Counted from the first letter of the stretch, positions 1 through 6,764 are shown. The stretch: DNA of 6,764 bases from an uncultured Rhodoferax sp. (GCA_936943465.1 CAKZJN010000009.1:1-6764); one strand, 5' to 3'. The notes: a model not told the origin generated them from the letters alone. Program-made: numbers and translations.

Positions 1-1292
1 GCGAATCCGGCACCAGGCAAATGGCTCTCTGCAACCACTTCAATGATGCTGTCCTTGGAATAGAAGCCAGCGAAGAACGGGGTACCGATCAGTGCCAGCG
101 AACCCAGCAGCGACGTAATCCACGTAATGGGCATGTACTTGCGCAGGCCACCCATCCAGCGAATGTCCTGGTTATGGTGGCAACCCATGATGACCGAACC
201 AGCGCCTAAGAACAGCAGCGCCTTGAAGAACGCGTGCGTCATCAGGTGGAACACGGCAACCGAGTAGGCCGATGCGCCCAACGCGACCGTCATGTAGCCC
301 AATTGGGACAGGGTGGAGTACGCCACGACGCGTTTGATGTCGTTTTGAATGATGCCCAGGAAGCCCATGAACAAGGCAGTGATGGCACCAATGACCAAAA
401 CAAAGTTCAAAGCGGTATCGCTCAACTCGAACAGGGGCGACATGCGGGTCACCATGAAGATACCTGCCGTCACCATGGTCGCCGCGTGAATCAGAGCGGA
501 AATCGGTGTGGGGCCTTCCATCGAATCGGGCAGCCAAACGTGCAACGGAAACTGCGCCGACTTACCCATGGCGCCAATGAACAGGCAAATGCAAACGACC
601 GTCAGCAGCATCCAGTCGGTGCCTGGGAAAACCAGCTTCGACAGCTCTTCCGATTTGCTGAACACTTCGGTGTAGTTCAATGTTCCGGAGTACGCCAAGA
701 TCAGGCCAATGCCCAGGATGAATCCGAAGTCACCCACGCGGTTGACCAGAAACGCCTTCATGTTGGCGAAGATGGCTGTGGGTTTGTTGAACCAGAAGCC
801 GATCAACAAGTAGGACACCAGACCCACTGCTTCCCAACCGAAAAACAGTTGCAGCAGGTTATTGCTCATCACCAGCATCAGCATGGAGAAGGTAAACAAG
901 GAGATGTAGGCAAAGAAACGGTTGTAGCCGTCGTCTTCGTGCATGTAGCCAATGGTGTACAGGTGCACCATCAGCGACACGAAAGTCACCACGCACATCA
1001 TCATGGCAGTCAGGCCGTCGACCATGAAGCCGACTTCCATCTTCAAGCCACCAACTGACATCCAGGTGTAGAGCGTTTCGTTAAAGCGGGCACCGTCCTG
1101 CACCACGCTCATCAGCGTCATGGCAGACAGAACGAATGCAACCAGCACGCCAAGAATGGTCAGCGTATGGCTGCCAACGCGGCCCATGCGGTTGCCACCA
1201 AATTTGGTACCCAACACACCGGCAAGGATCGAGCCCGCGAGAGGCGCCAGGGGAACCCAAACAAGGGTCGAAGCAGAAAGGGTTTGACTCAT
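1..1292 (-). CDS. nuoL: NADH-quinone oxidoreductase subunit L, N-terminal part (3' end outside window)
   Basis: This is the distal antiporter-like proton-pumping subunit of complex I, located in the inner membrane. From the ATG at 1292 there are 430 complete codons before the window edge. Full-length family members run to roughly 610-690 residues, so the last transmembrane helices and the long lateral helix are missing only because the window ends. The residues expected to carry protons are present: E154 in FFGWEAVGLVSY, R185 and D188 in NRVGDFGF, K244 in GAMGKSAQFPLHVWLPD, H269 in ALIHAATMVTAG, H349, H353 and K357 in FHLMTHAFFKALL, and K413-D414 in AGFYSKDS. By memory of the E. coli protein these match its E144, R175, D178, K229, H254, H334, H338, K342 and K399. 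Hydrophobic segments run throughout. The start lies 4 bases after the nuoK stop, with an AAGGG ribosome site 8 bases upstream. I see no damage in the visible part. NuoM and NuoN are paralogues, but the position after nuoK and the motif details fit NuoL. Confidence 0.97.
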   Translation of the reverse strand, partial: MSQTLSASTLVWVPLAPLAGSILAGVLGTKFGGNRMGRVGSHTLTILGVLVAFVLSAMTLMSVVQDGARFNETLYTWMSVGGLKMEVGFMVDGLTAMMMCVVTFVSLMVHLYTIGYMHEDDGYNRFFAYISLFTFSMLMLVMSNNLLQLFFGWEAVGLVSYLLIGFWFNKPTAIFANMKAFLVNRVGDFGFILGIGLILAYSGTLNYTEVFSKSEELSKLVFPGTDWMLLTVVCICLFIGAMGKSAQFPLHVWLPDSMEGPTPISALIHAATMVTAGIFMVTRMSPLFELSDTALNFVLVIGAITALFMGFLGIIQNDIKRVVAYSTLSQLGYMTVALGASAYSVAVFHLMTHAFFKALLFLGAGSVIMGCHHNQDIRWMGGLRKYMPITWITSLLGSLALIGTPFFAGFYSKDSIIEVVAESHLPGAGF

Positions 1293-1296
1293 CTTA

Positions 1297-1605
1297 TTAA
1301 CCCTTGAGCGAATTGAGTTCGTCCACGTTGATGTTGGACTTGTTGCGGAACAGCAGAACCAAAATCGCCAAACCGATGGCAGATTCCGCAGCGGCTACGG
1401 TCAGGATAAAGAACACAAAGATCTGGCCGTGCATATCCTGCAAATAATGCGAGAAGGCAACGAAGTTGGTATTGACGGCGAGCAACATCAGCTCAATTGC
1501 CATCAACAACACGATCAGATTGCGGCGGTTCAAAAAGATACCGACGACCGACATGGCGAACAAAATGGCGCCCAATGCCAGAAAGTGACCCAGTGTGAGT
1601 GTCAT
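1297..1605 (-). CDS. nuoK: NADH-quinone oxidoreductase subunit K
   Basis: This small membrane subunit of complex I is the bacterial counterpart of mitochondrial ND4L. It has 102 residues, the usual family length. Three hydrophobic helices are visible, at about residues 5-24, 29-52 and 62-86. The two glutamates inside the membrane that are needed for coupled proton transfer are present: E38 in LMAIELMLLAVN and E74 in TVAAAESAIGLAI, matching E36 and E72 of the E. coli protein. The ATG overlaps the nuoJ stop in an ATGA, and a strong GGAGGT site lies 6 bases upstream within the last nuoJ codons, so the start is well supported and translation is probably coupled to nuoJ. It ends in TAA, 4 bases before nuoL. 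Nothing unusual was seen. Confidence 0.98.
   Translation of the reverse strand: MTLTLGHFLALGAILFAMSVVGIFLNRRNLIVLLMAIELMLLAVNTNFVAFSHYLQDMHGQIFVFFILTVAAAESAIGLAILVLLFRNKSNINVDELNSLKG
1301..1305 (-). promoter_or_regulatory. Ribosome binding site of nuoL
   Basis: AAGGG on the minus strand, 8 bases before the nuoL ATG. It lies inside the last two sense codons of nuoK (Lys-Gly). It fixes the nuoL start and suggests reinitiation after nuoK terminates 4 bases upstream. Confidence 0.75.
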
Positions 1606-2240
1606 GCCTTTACCTCCGCTTCCACTGCGGGTGCCGGCTCGGGGGCAGCCTGCGTGGCGTCCATCTTGATCACCGTCATACGGTCCTTCGCTTTCACACG
1701 TACCTGAATTCCAGGGGTAACGTACTTGCTGTCCTTACGGGCGCGCAGGGTCAGTGCAATCGCCGCAAACATGGCAACCAGCAAAATCGCGGCGGCCACT
1801 TCCAGCGGATAGATGTATTGGGTGAACAGCACTTTACCGAGCTTGGCAGTGTTGCCGATGCTGGGGTCCACGCCGCCAACCGCTACTTCCGATACGCGGA
1901 ATCCGCCCATCAGCACAGCAGCCATTTCGAGCGCGATCAATACACCGACAAACGCAGCAAACGGAAAATGCTTCCAGAAACCATGCCGCAAGTTCTCGGT
2001 GTTGATGTCCATCATCATCACGACGAACAGGAACAGCACCATCACGGCACCGACGTACACCAGCACCAGAATGATCGAAAGGAACTCAGCCTTCAGCAGC
2101 ATCCAGATCATGGCGGCCTGGAAGAAAGTAAGCACCAAAAACATCACGGCGTGAACCGGGTTGCGCGCAGTGATCACACGAAACGCTGCAAACAGCATTA
2201 CCGCGGAAAAGATATAGAAAAGACCTGTAGTGACACTCAT
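1602..2240 (-). CDS. nuoJ: NADH-quinone oxidoreductase subunit J
   Basis: This membrane subunit of complex I is the counterpart of mitochondrial ND6. It packs against NuoK and NuoA and helps link quinone chemistry to the pumping subunits. It has 212 residues. About five hydrophobic helices are visible. The family signature covers residues 51-78 and includes E52, Y62 and the glycine-containing run YVGAVMVLFLFVVMMMD, where helix 3 has a functionally important bulge in known structures. The NPVHA motif near residue 27 is also typical. After the last helix comes a basic stretch, then an Ala/Pro/Glu-rich tail at about residues 194-212. This makes the protein longer than E. coli NuoJ (184 residues as I recall). 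The start follows nuoI by 26 bases, the widest gap in the window, and its ribosome site is weak (AGAAAG-like, about 10 bases upstream). The final TGA overlaps the nuoK ATG. Confidence 0.97.
   Translation of the reverse strand: MSVTTGLFYIFSAVMLFAAFRVITARNPVHAVMFLVLTFFQAAMIWMLLKAEFLSIILVLVYVGAVMVLFLFVVMMMDINTENLRHGFWKHFPFAAFVGVLIALEMAAVLMGGFRVSEVAVGGVDPSIGNTAKLGKVLFTQYIYPLEVAAAILLVAMFAAIALTLRARKDSKYVTPGIQVRVKAKDRMTVIKMDATQAAPEPAPAVEAEVKA
1612..1617 (-). promoter_or_regulatory. Ribosome binding site of nuoK inside nuoJ
   Basis: GGAGGT on the minus strand, 6 bases before the nuoK ATG. It is made from the Glu-Val codons near the end of nuoJ (EAEVKA). With the ATGA overlap this is a classic translational coupling arrangement. 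Confidence 0.85.
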
Positions 2241-2266
2241 GATTCAAATTCTTTCTGTCATTGGTC

Positions 2267-2788
2267 TTAGCGGTACTTTGCGTCGGCCTGCTTGTTCGCA
2301 GCAATCACCGGCTCATAGCGATCGCCCACGGCCAACAACATTTCCTTGGTGAAATACAGGTCGCCCCGCTTTTCGCCGTGGAACTCAAAAATATGCGTTT
2401 CGACAATCGAGTCCACCGGGCAGCTTTCTTCACAGAAACCGCAGAAGATGCACTTCGTCATGTCAATGTCGTAGCGCGTGGTGCGACGGGAGCCATCGTC
2501 ACGCACATCGGATTCGATGGTGATAGCCATCGCCGGGCAAACTGCCTCGCACAACTTGCAAGCAATGCAACGCTCTTCACCGTTTTCGTAGCGGCGCAGG
2601 GCATGCAGACCACGAAAACGTGGTGACAGCGGAGTCTTTTCCTCAGGGAACTCGATGGTTACCTTGCGGCGGAACAAATAGCGGCCAGTCAATGCCAGAC
2701 CTTTGAACAACTCGATCAGCAGAAAGCTGTACAAGAAGTCCTTCAGGTTGAAGACAGACGGCGTGCGGGTCACAAAATGGTTAGACAT
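2267..2788 (-). CDS. nuoI: NADH-quinone oxidoreductase subunit I (2x 4Fe-4S ferredoxin-like)
   Basis: This peripheral-arm subunit carries clusters N6a and N6b and passes electrons from NuoG towards the terminal N2 cluster and quinone site. With the ATG at 2788 it has 173 residues. Two full 4Fe-4S motifs are visible: C74, C77, C80 and C84 (CIACKLCEAVCP), then C113, C116, C119 and C123 (CIFCGFCEESCP). The N-terminal segment, residues 16-40, is amphipathic to hydrophobic and fits membrane contact next to NuoH. The conserved stretch RFRGLHALRRY precedes the first motif, and HGEKRGDLYFTKEMLL follows the second. The frame is open to a GTG at 2803 that overlaps the nuoH stop and would add five residues. 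I preferred the ATG because AAGGA lies 7 bases before it and the GTG has no ribosome site. It begins 11 bases after nuoH ends and finishes with TAA. Confidence 0.97.
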   Translation of the reverse strand: MSNHFVTRTPSVFNLKDFLYSFLLIELFKGLALTGRYLFRRKVTIEFPEEKTPLSPRFRGLHALRRYENGEERCIACKLCEAVCPAMAITIESDVRDDGSRRTTRYDIDMTKCIFCGFCEESCPVDSIVETHIFEFHGEKRGDLYFTKEMLLAVGDRYEPVIAANKQADAKYR

Positions 2789-2795
2789 GGATTGA

Positions 2796-2800
2796 TCCTT
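2796..2800 (-). promoter_or_regulatory. Ribosome binding site that decides the nuoI start
   Basis: AAGGA on the minus strand, 7 bases before the ATG at 2788. The in-frame GTG at 2803 has no comparable upstream site and would swallow this one, so the ATG is the better start. Confidence 0.78.
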
Positions 2801-3876
2801 CACTTCCAGATGTTGAAGGGTGTTTGCATCCAGATGCCCACGACGGTCAGCCAGACCAATGTGAGAGGAATAAACACCTTCCAGCCCAGACGCATGACCT
2901 GGTCATAGCGGAAGCGGGGGAATGTGGCACGCACCCAGATGAAGAACGTCACCACGAAGAACGATTTGATGCCAAGCCAGATCCATCCGGGAATGAAGTC
3001 CAGTGCTGCAACTGGAGACAACCAGCCACCCAGGAACATCACGGAGGCCAGGATCGAGATCAGCCACATATTGGCGTACTCAGACAGGTAGAACATGGCA
3101 TAGGACATGCCGGAGTACTCCACCATGTGACCCGCCACAATTTCCGCTTCACCTTCCACCACGTCGAAGGGGTGGCGGTTGGTTTCAGCCAAGCCGGAAA
3201 TAATGTAAATCACGAAAATCGGCAACAAGGGCAACCAGTTCCAGGACAAAAAGCCCAGACCCGCATCCACAAACTGACCACGACCCTGCACCAGAACGAT
3301 CTGCGTCAGGTTCATGCTACCGCTCACCATCAGCACAATCACCAGGCAGAAGCCCATGGCGATTTCGTAGCTCACCATTTGCGCGGAAGCACGGATGGCG
3401 CCCAAGAAAGCGTACTTCGAGTTGGAGGCCCAACCGGAAATCACCACGCCATAGACTTCCATCGAGGCGATGGCCATCAGGTACAGCAGACCTGCATTGA
3501 CATTGGCCAGTGCCACGTCCGGACCGAAGGGCACCACGGCCCAAGTCGCCATGGCCGGCATGATGGTCAGCACAGGTCCGATAAAGAACAGACCCTTGTT
3601 GGCTGCGGCGGGAACCAGAATTTCCTTGGTCAACAGCTTGAGCGCGTCGGCGATCGGCTGCAACATACCCCAGGGGCCGACGCGGTTGGGTCCAAGACGA
3701 ACCTGCATCCAGCCCAGGAACTTGCGTTCCCACAAGGTGGTATACGCCACGGCGCCCATCAAGGGAGCCACAACCACCACGATCTTGATCAGGGTCCACA
3801 GCACCGGCCACACCAAGGCGGGCCACCACGGCGCGGCAATCAGACCTGCGCCACCGTTGAAAATATCGTCAATCAT
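2800..3876 (-). CDS. nuoH: NADH-quinone oxidoreductase subunit H
   Basis: This is the membrane subunit at the junction with the peripheral arm. It forms much of the quinone tunnel and the first proton channel, and is the counterpart of mitochondrial ND1. It has 358 residues with about eight transmembrane helices. Signature motifs are visible: ERKFLGWMQVRLGPNRVGPWG at residues 50-70, an IADALKLLTKE stretch just after it, R162 and E171 in IRASAQMVSYE, and the acidic loop around residues 231-248 (ETNRHPFD, then EGEAEIVAG) with E241, E243 and E245 lining the quinone cavity in known structures. The C-terminal RATFPRFRYDQVMRLGWK motif at about 316-333 is also intact. The ATG overlaps the nuoG stop in an ATGA, with AGGAGG 7 bases upstream. 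It is longer than E. coli NuoH (325 residues as I recall), partly through an extra loop near residues 188-212; from memory this is normal in betaproteobacteria. Confidence 0.98.
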   Translation of the reverse strand: MIDDIFNGGAGLIAAPWWPALVWPVLWTLIKIVVVVAPLMGAVAYTTLWERKFLGWMQVRLGPNRVGPWGMLQPIADALKLLTKEILVPAAANKGLFFIGPVLTIMPAMATWAVVPFGPDVALANVNAGLLYLMAIASMEVYGVVISGWASNSKYAFLGAIRASAQMVSYEIAMGFCLVIVLMVSGSMNLTQIVLVQGRGQFVDAGLGFLSWNWLPLLPIFVIYIISGLAETNRHPFDVVEGEAEIVAGHMVEYSGMSYAMFYLSEYANMWLISILASVMFLGGWLSPVAALDFIPGWIWLGIKSFFVVTFFIWVRATFPRFRYDQVMRLGWKVFIPLTLVWLTVVGIWMQTPFNIWK

Positions 3877-6008
3877 GCCAGTGCCTCCTGTGCCGACTGC
3901 TGTGTTTGTGTAGAGCGCGCATCGGCTGTCAATTGCAAGGACGTCGCACGACGCACCATGCCATCGAGTTGGTAGATCGCTGCAACTGCCGGTTCACCTG
4001 CAGCGGGAGCCAGGTCGATCGATGCCGAGGTGCTGTTACCCAAGCGGGCTTGCGGCACAAACTCGGGCACGCTGCCGTTTTCCTTGTGCATGGCGGCCAG
4101 GACGTCTTGAGCGGACTCGAAGTCAAAACCTGCGACGCCCAAGAGATTTGCCAGTACGCGAATGACCTTCCAGGCGGGGCGAGCTTCGCCAGCGGGTCGC
4201 ACCACAGCGTGGAAACTCTGCACGCGACCTTCGGCATTGACGAAAGTACCGGCGGTTTCGGTGAACGGCGCAATCGGCAGCAGCACATCGCTGATGTCCA
4301 TGTTGGCCTTGAAGGGGCTCAGGGTCACAACCATTTCGGCCTTGTCCAATGCTTGGGCGCCGGTTGCGCTATCAAACGCGGGTTCGGTGTTGAGCAACAC
4401 AACGGCCTTCAGGCCGCCTGCCAGCATCTGGCCAGCATTTTGACCACCGGCTCCTGGAAGGGCTCCGGCAACTTGTGCACCGACCGTGTTGGCAGCTTCC
4501 GTCAGGTAGCCCACGGTTGCACCGGTCTGCTCGCCAATCCAGTTGGCCAGCGCCAGCAGGCTCGAAGCCTTGGCATGGTGGGCTGCGGCATTGCCCAGCA
4601 AAATCGCCTTGCGCTCACCGCCGAGCAAGCTCGCGGCAATGGTCTTCGCCTCAGCGCTAGCCGTACCGGCGACGGGTGCCGTAACGCCCTTCTCTGCGGC
4701 GACGGCAGCTGCGATATTGGCCAAAGCCTGCACCCAACCAGTGGCAGGAGCAAGGCTTACGTTAGCCAGCGGCATGGCCCAATCGGCAGACTTGGCATTC
4801 AGTACGTTTACCTGGCAGCCCAGCTTGACCGACTGGCGAATGCGCTGTGCAAACAGGGGATGGTCTTTGCGCAGGTTGGAACCCACCACCAGCACGCGCT
4901 CCAGGTGCGACAGCGATGCAATCGAGGTACCGAGGTAACGTGCCTGTGTAGACACTTCAAACTCGGCGTTACGCAGACGGTAGTCAATGTTCTGGCTGCC
5001 CAAACCACGCACCAGATTGCCTGCCAGGTACAACTCTTCGAGTGTGCTGTGCGGGCTGACCAGAGCACCGATACTTTGTGCGCCGTGGTCGTTCTTGATT
5101 TGCTTGAGGCCATTGGCAACGTATTCCAGCGCGGTCTGCCAGTCGACCGTCTTCCACTCGCCACCTTGCTTCAGCATGGGCGCAGTTAGACGCTCGTCAC
5201 CATTCAAAGACTCGTACGAGAAACGGTCGCGGTCTGCGATCCAGCATTCGTTCACCGCTTCGTTCTCCAGCGGCACCACGCGCATCACCTTGTTGTTCTT
5301 GACCTGAACAATCAGGTTGGAACCGGTGGAGTCGTGCGGGCTGACCGACTTGCGACGCGACAATTCCCAGGTACGGGCGCTGTAACGGAAAGGCTTGCTG
5401 GTCAAGGCGCCCACGGGGCAGATATCGACCATATTGCCGGACAACTCGGAGTCGACCGACTGACCGATAAAGGTCTCGATCTCGGCATGTTCACCACGGT
5501 GGGACATACCCAATTCCATGACGCCTGCAACTTCCTGACCGAAACGAACACAGCGCGTGCAGTGAATGCAGCGGCTCATTTCTTCCATGGAAATCAGCGG
5601 ACCCACGTCCTTGTGGAACACCACGCGCTTTTCTTCTTCGTAGCGTGAAGCGGTGCCGCCATAACCCACGGCCAAATCCTGCAACTGGCACTCACCGCCC
5701 TGATCGCAAATCGGGCAATCCAGCGGGTGGTTGATCAGCAGGAATTCCATGACCGACTTTTGCGCCTTGATCGCCTTGTCGCTCTTGGTGCGGACGATCA
5801 TGCCCTGCGTAACGGGCGTGGCACAGGCCGGCATGGGCTTGGGCATCTTTTCCACATCGACCAGACACATACGGCAGTTGGCCGCAATGCTCAGTTTCTT
5901 GTGGTAACAAAAGTGAGGGATGTAGGTTCCGGCTTTGTCGGCCGCATGCATCACCATGCTGCCTTCAGAGATTTCAACCTTCTTACCGTCGAGTTCGATT
6001 TCAATCAT
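3873..6008 (-). CDS. nuoG: NADH-quinone oxidoreductase subunit G
   Basis: This is the largest peripheral-arm subunit. It takes electrons from NuoF and passes them along its iron-sulfur clusters to NuoI. With the ATG at 6008 (MIEIELDGKK) it has 711 residues. The N-terminal 2Fe-2S domain has N1b ligands C34, C45, C48 and C62. N5 has H94, C98, C101 and C107 (HPLDCPICDQGGEC). N4 has C147, C150, C153 and C197. The molybdopterin-oxidoreductase-like domain follows from about residue 220. It includes NECWIADRDRFSYE near 253-266 and ETAGTFVNAEGRVQSF near 584-599, but in complex I this domain carries no cofactor. The N7 ligands known from E. coli and Thermus are absent. The open frame extends 21 residues upstream to 6071, but that part overlaps nuoF in another frame and looks non-homologous, so it was left out. 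The ribosome site is weak. The start is 13 bases after nuoF, and the stop overlaps nuoH. Confidence 0.97.
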   Translation of the reverse strand: MIEIELDGKKVEISEGSMVMHAADKAGTYIPHFCYHKKLSIAANCRMCLVDVEKMPKPMPACATPVTQGMIVRTKSDKAIKAQKSVMEFLLINHPLDCPICDQGGECQLQDLAVGYGGTASRYEEEKRVVFHKDVGPLISMEEMSRCIHCTRCVRFGQEVAGVMELGMSHRGEHAEIETFIGQSVDSELSGNMVDICPVGALTSKPFRYSARTWELSRRKSVSPHDSTGSNLIVQVKNNKVMRVVPLENEAVNECWIADRDRFSYESLNGDERLTAPMLKQGGEWKTVDWQTALEYVANGLKQIKNDHGAQSIGALVSPHSTLEELYLAGNLVRGLGSQNIDYRLRNAEFEVSTQARYLGTSIASLSHLERVLVVGSNLRKDHPLFAQRIRQSVKLGCQVNVLNAKSADWAMPLANVSLAPATGWVQALANIAAAVAAEKGVTAPVAGTASAEAKTIAASLLGGERKAILLGNAAAHHAKASSLLALANWIGEQTGATVGYLTEAANTVGAQVAGALPGAGGQNAGQMLAGGLKAVVLLNTEPAFDSATGAQALDKAEMVVTLSPFKANMDISDVLLPIAPFTETAGTFVNAEGRVQSFHAVVRPAGEARPAWKVIRVLANLLGVAGFDFESAQDVLAAMHKENGSVPEFVPQARLGNSTSASIDLAPAAGEPAVAAIYQLDGMVRRATSLQLTADARSTQTQQSAQEALA
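3884..3889 (-). promoter_or_regulatory. Ribosome binding site of nuoH inside nuoG
   Basis: AGGAGG on the minus strand, 7 bases before the nuoH ATG, within the final nuoG codons (Gln-Glu-Ala). It is the strongest ribosome site in the window and pairs with the ATGA stop/start overlap, so NuoH synthesis is probably coupled to NuoG. Confidence 0.85.
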
Positions 6009-6021
6009 GCTTGTAACTCGC

Positions 6022-6764
6022 TCAAACGTTGGCCGTGACCATGCAGGTCTTGTGCTCAACGTGGTGCACAAATTCGTGCCTGAAATGCTTGATCATGGCC
6101 CGCACCGGCATCGCTGCCGCGTCACCCAGGGCGCAAATGGTGCGCCCCATGATGTTCTCCGCCACGTTGTCCAGCAGATCCATATCGGCGGGACGACCAT
6201 GACCGGTTTCAATGCGGTCCACCACGCGCGACAGCCAGCCAGTGCCTTCGCGGCAAGGTGTGCATTGACCGCACGATTCGTGGGCATAGAAGTAGCTCAG
6301 GCGCTGAAGGGCCTTCACCATGCAACGGCTGTCATCCATCACAATGACCGCGCCCGATCCCAGCATGGAACCGGCCTTGGAAATGGAGTCGTAATCCATG
6401 GTGCATTCCATGATCACCGAAGCAGGCAACACCGGCGAGGAAGAACCGCCCGGAATCACCGCTTTAAGCTTACGGCCGGTACGCACACCGCCAGCCAATT
6501 CCAGCAGCTTGGAGAACGGCGTGCCCATGGGCACTTCGTAATTGCCGGGACGCTCCACGTCACCGCTCACCGAGAAAATCTTGGTGCCACCGTTGTTGGG
6601 CTTACCGCATTCCAGATAAGCCTGGGCGCCATTGCGGATGATCCAGGGCACCGCAGCAAACGTCTCGGTGTTGTTAATCGTAGTGGGCTTGCCATACAAA
6701 CCGAAGCTGGCCGGGAAAGGCGGCTTGAAGCGAGGCTGCCCCTTCTTGCCTTCAAGCGACTCCA
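6022..6764 (-). CDS. nuoF: NADH-quinone oxidoreductase subunit F, C-terminal part (5' end outside window)
   Basis: NuoF is the NADH-oxidising flavoprotein subunit at the tip of the peripheral arm. It binds FMN and NADH and hands electrons to its 4Fe-4S cluster N3. The window holds the last 246 residues. The family is about 430-460 residues long, so the N-terminal nucleotide-binding half lies beyond the window edge. Visible in order are the conserved LYGKPTTINNTET segment, an SLBB domain (KIFSVSGDVERPGNYEVP and what follows), and the N3 motif ESCGQCTPCREG. Its cysteines are at fragment positions 164, 167 and 170, with the fourth ligand at 210 in RTICALGDAA. The end, HVEHKTCMVTANV, is typical. 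A reading frame beginning at a TTG at 6699 is only an internal codon: homology continues upstream of it to the window edge (PRFKPPFPASFG). The stop TGA lies 13 bases before nuoG. Confidence 0.97.
   Translation of the reverse strand, partial: ESLEGKKGQPRFKPPFPASFGLYGKPTTINNTETFAAVPWIIRNGAQAYLECGKPNNGGTKIFSVSGDVERPGNYEVPMGTPFSKLLELAGGVRTGRKLKAVIPGGSSSPVLPASVIMECTMDYDSISKAGSMLGSGAVIVMDDSRCMVKALQRLSYFYAHESCGQCTPCREGTGWLSRVVDRIETGHGRPADMDLLDNVAENIMGRTICALGDAAAMPVRAMIKHFRHEFVHHVEHKTCMVTANV

Larger units (their letters stand above)
1..6764 (-). other. Segment of the nuo operon (nuoF to nuoL)
   Basis: Seven complex I genes follow one another on one strand in the standard order F-G-H-I-J-K-L. Spacings in transcription order are 13, -4, 11, 26, -4 and 4 bases. 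No gap is long enough for an internal terminator plus promoter, and I saw no hairpin followed by a T-run at any junction. A single polycistronic message is therefore the simplest reading. The promoter and terminator must lie outside the window. Confidence 0.93.

Noticed and set aside
234..1058. A 274-codon plus-strand open frame, very rich in His and Gln.
   Set aside because: It is antisense to the well-conserved nuoL. The His/Gln/Asn-rich composition is what the reverse complement of Met-, Leu- and Val-rich membrane protein codons gives. It matches no known family.
2012..2024. A short CATCATCATCA run that looks like a microsatellite or a His-tag-like repeat.
   Set aside because: It is the complement of three consecutive Met codons and part of the next codon within the conserved VVMMMD motif of NuoJ, so it is ordinary coding sequence.
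1599..2270. A 223-codon plus-strand open frame opposite nuoJ with many His and Gln residues.
   Set aside because: It is an antisense shadow of nuoJ. The apparent His clusters come from Met codons (CAT on the other strand), such as the MMMD run of NuoJ.
2824..3975. A 383-codon plus-strand open frame opposite nuoH.
   Set aside because: It is the antisense shadow of nuoH, with the same His/Gln-rich composition, no recognisable domain and no convincing ribosome site. GC-rich codon use in nuoH keeps the opposite frame open.
3906..5189. A 427-codon plus-strand open frame opposite nuoG, the longest antisense frame in the window.
   Set aside because: It overlaps the conserved nuoG completely and has no domain or hydrophobic pattern that makes sense. 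I treat it as a by-product of nuoG codon bias; only expression data or conservation independent of nuoG would change this.
1..6764. Search for mobile elements, CRISPR arrays, RNA genes, internal promoters, terminators or an embedded accessory system.
   Set aside because: The window is filled end to end by seven core complex I genes with gaps of at most 26 bases. No direct or inverted repeats, tRNA-like folds or foreign genes were noticed by eye.

Overview
The window is an internal stretch of a bacterial nuo operon, encoding the proton-pumping NADH:quinone oxidoreductase (respiratory complex I). All genes lie on the minus strand. Read in the direction of transcription, from high to low coordinates, the order is nuoF (3' part), nuoG, nuoH, nuoI, nuoJ, nuoK, nuoL (5' part). 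Both ends of the window cut genes, so the operon continues in both directions. I expect nuoA-E upstream and nuoM-N downstream, but neither is visible.

The protein sequences and gene order point to a betaproteobacterium, most likely Burkholderiales and probably a Comamonadaceae-like organism. The grounds are: NuoG of 711 residues without the N7 cluster ligands; NuoI with a short N-terminus and a conserved ferredoxin core; NuoH of 358 residues; NuoJ with an Ala/Pro/Glu tail; and a moderately GC-rich coding style. This assignment rests on remembered family resemblance, not on a search.

Layout by coordinates: 6764-6022 nuoF C-terminal half (SLBB domain and N3 iron-sulfur site); 6008-3873 nuoG (N1b, N5 and N4 sites, then a molybdopterin-oxidoreductase-like domain); 3876-2800 nuoH; 2788-2267 nuoI (two 4Fe-4S clusters); 2240-1602 nuoJ; 1605-1297 nuoK; 1292-1 nuoL N-terminal part. 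Coding is almost continuous. The largest gap is 26 bases (nuoI-nuoJ), and two junctions are ATGA overlaps. No internal promoter, terminator, RNA gene, mobile element, repeat or CRISPR array was seen.

Together the genes cover much of the electron and proton path. NuoF takes electrons from NADH and passes them through its N3 cluster to NuoG (N1b, N4, N5). NuoI (N6a, N6b) carries them towards the quinone site at the NuoH interface. NuoH, J, K and L form part of the membrane arm, where charged residues within the membrane link quinone reduction to proton pumping. This is a housekeeping locus: every gene looks intact, and I found no hidden novel system. The points raised in the hunt are minor.
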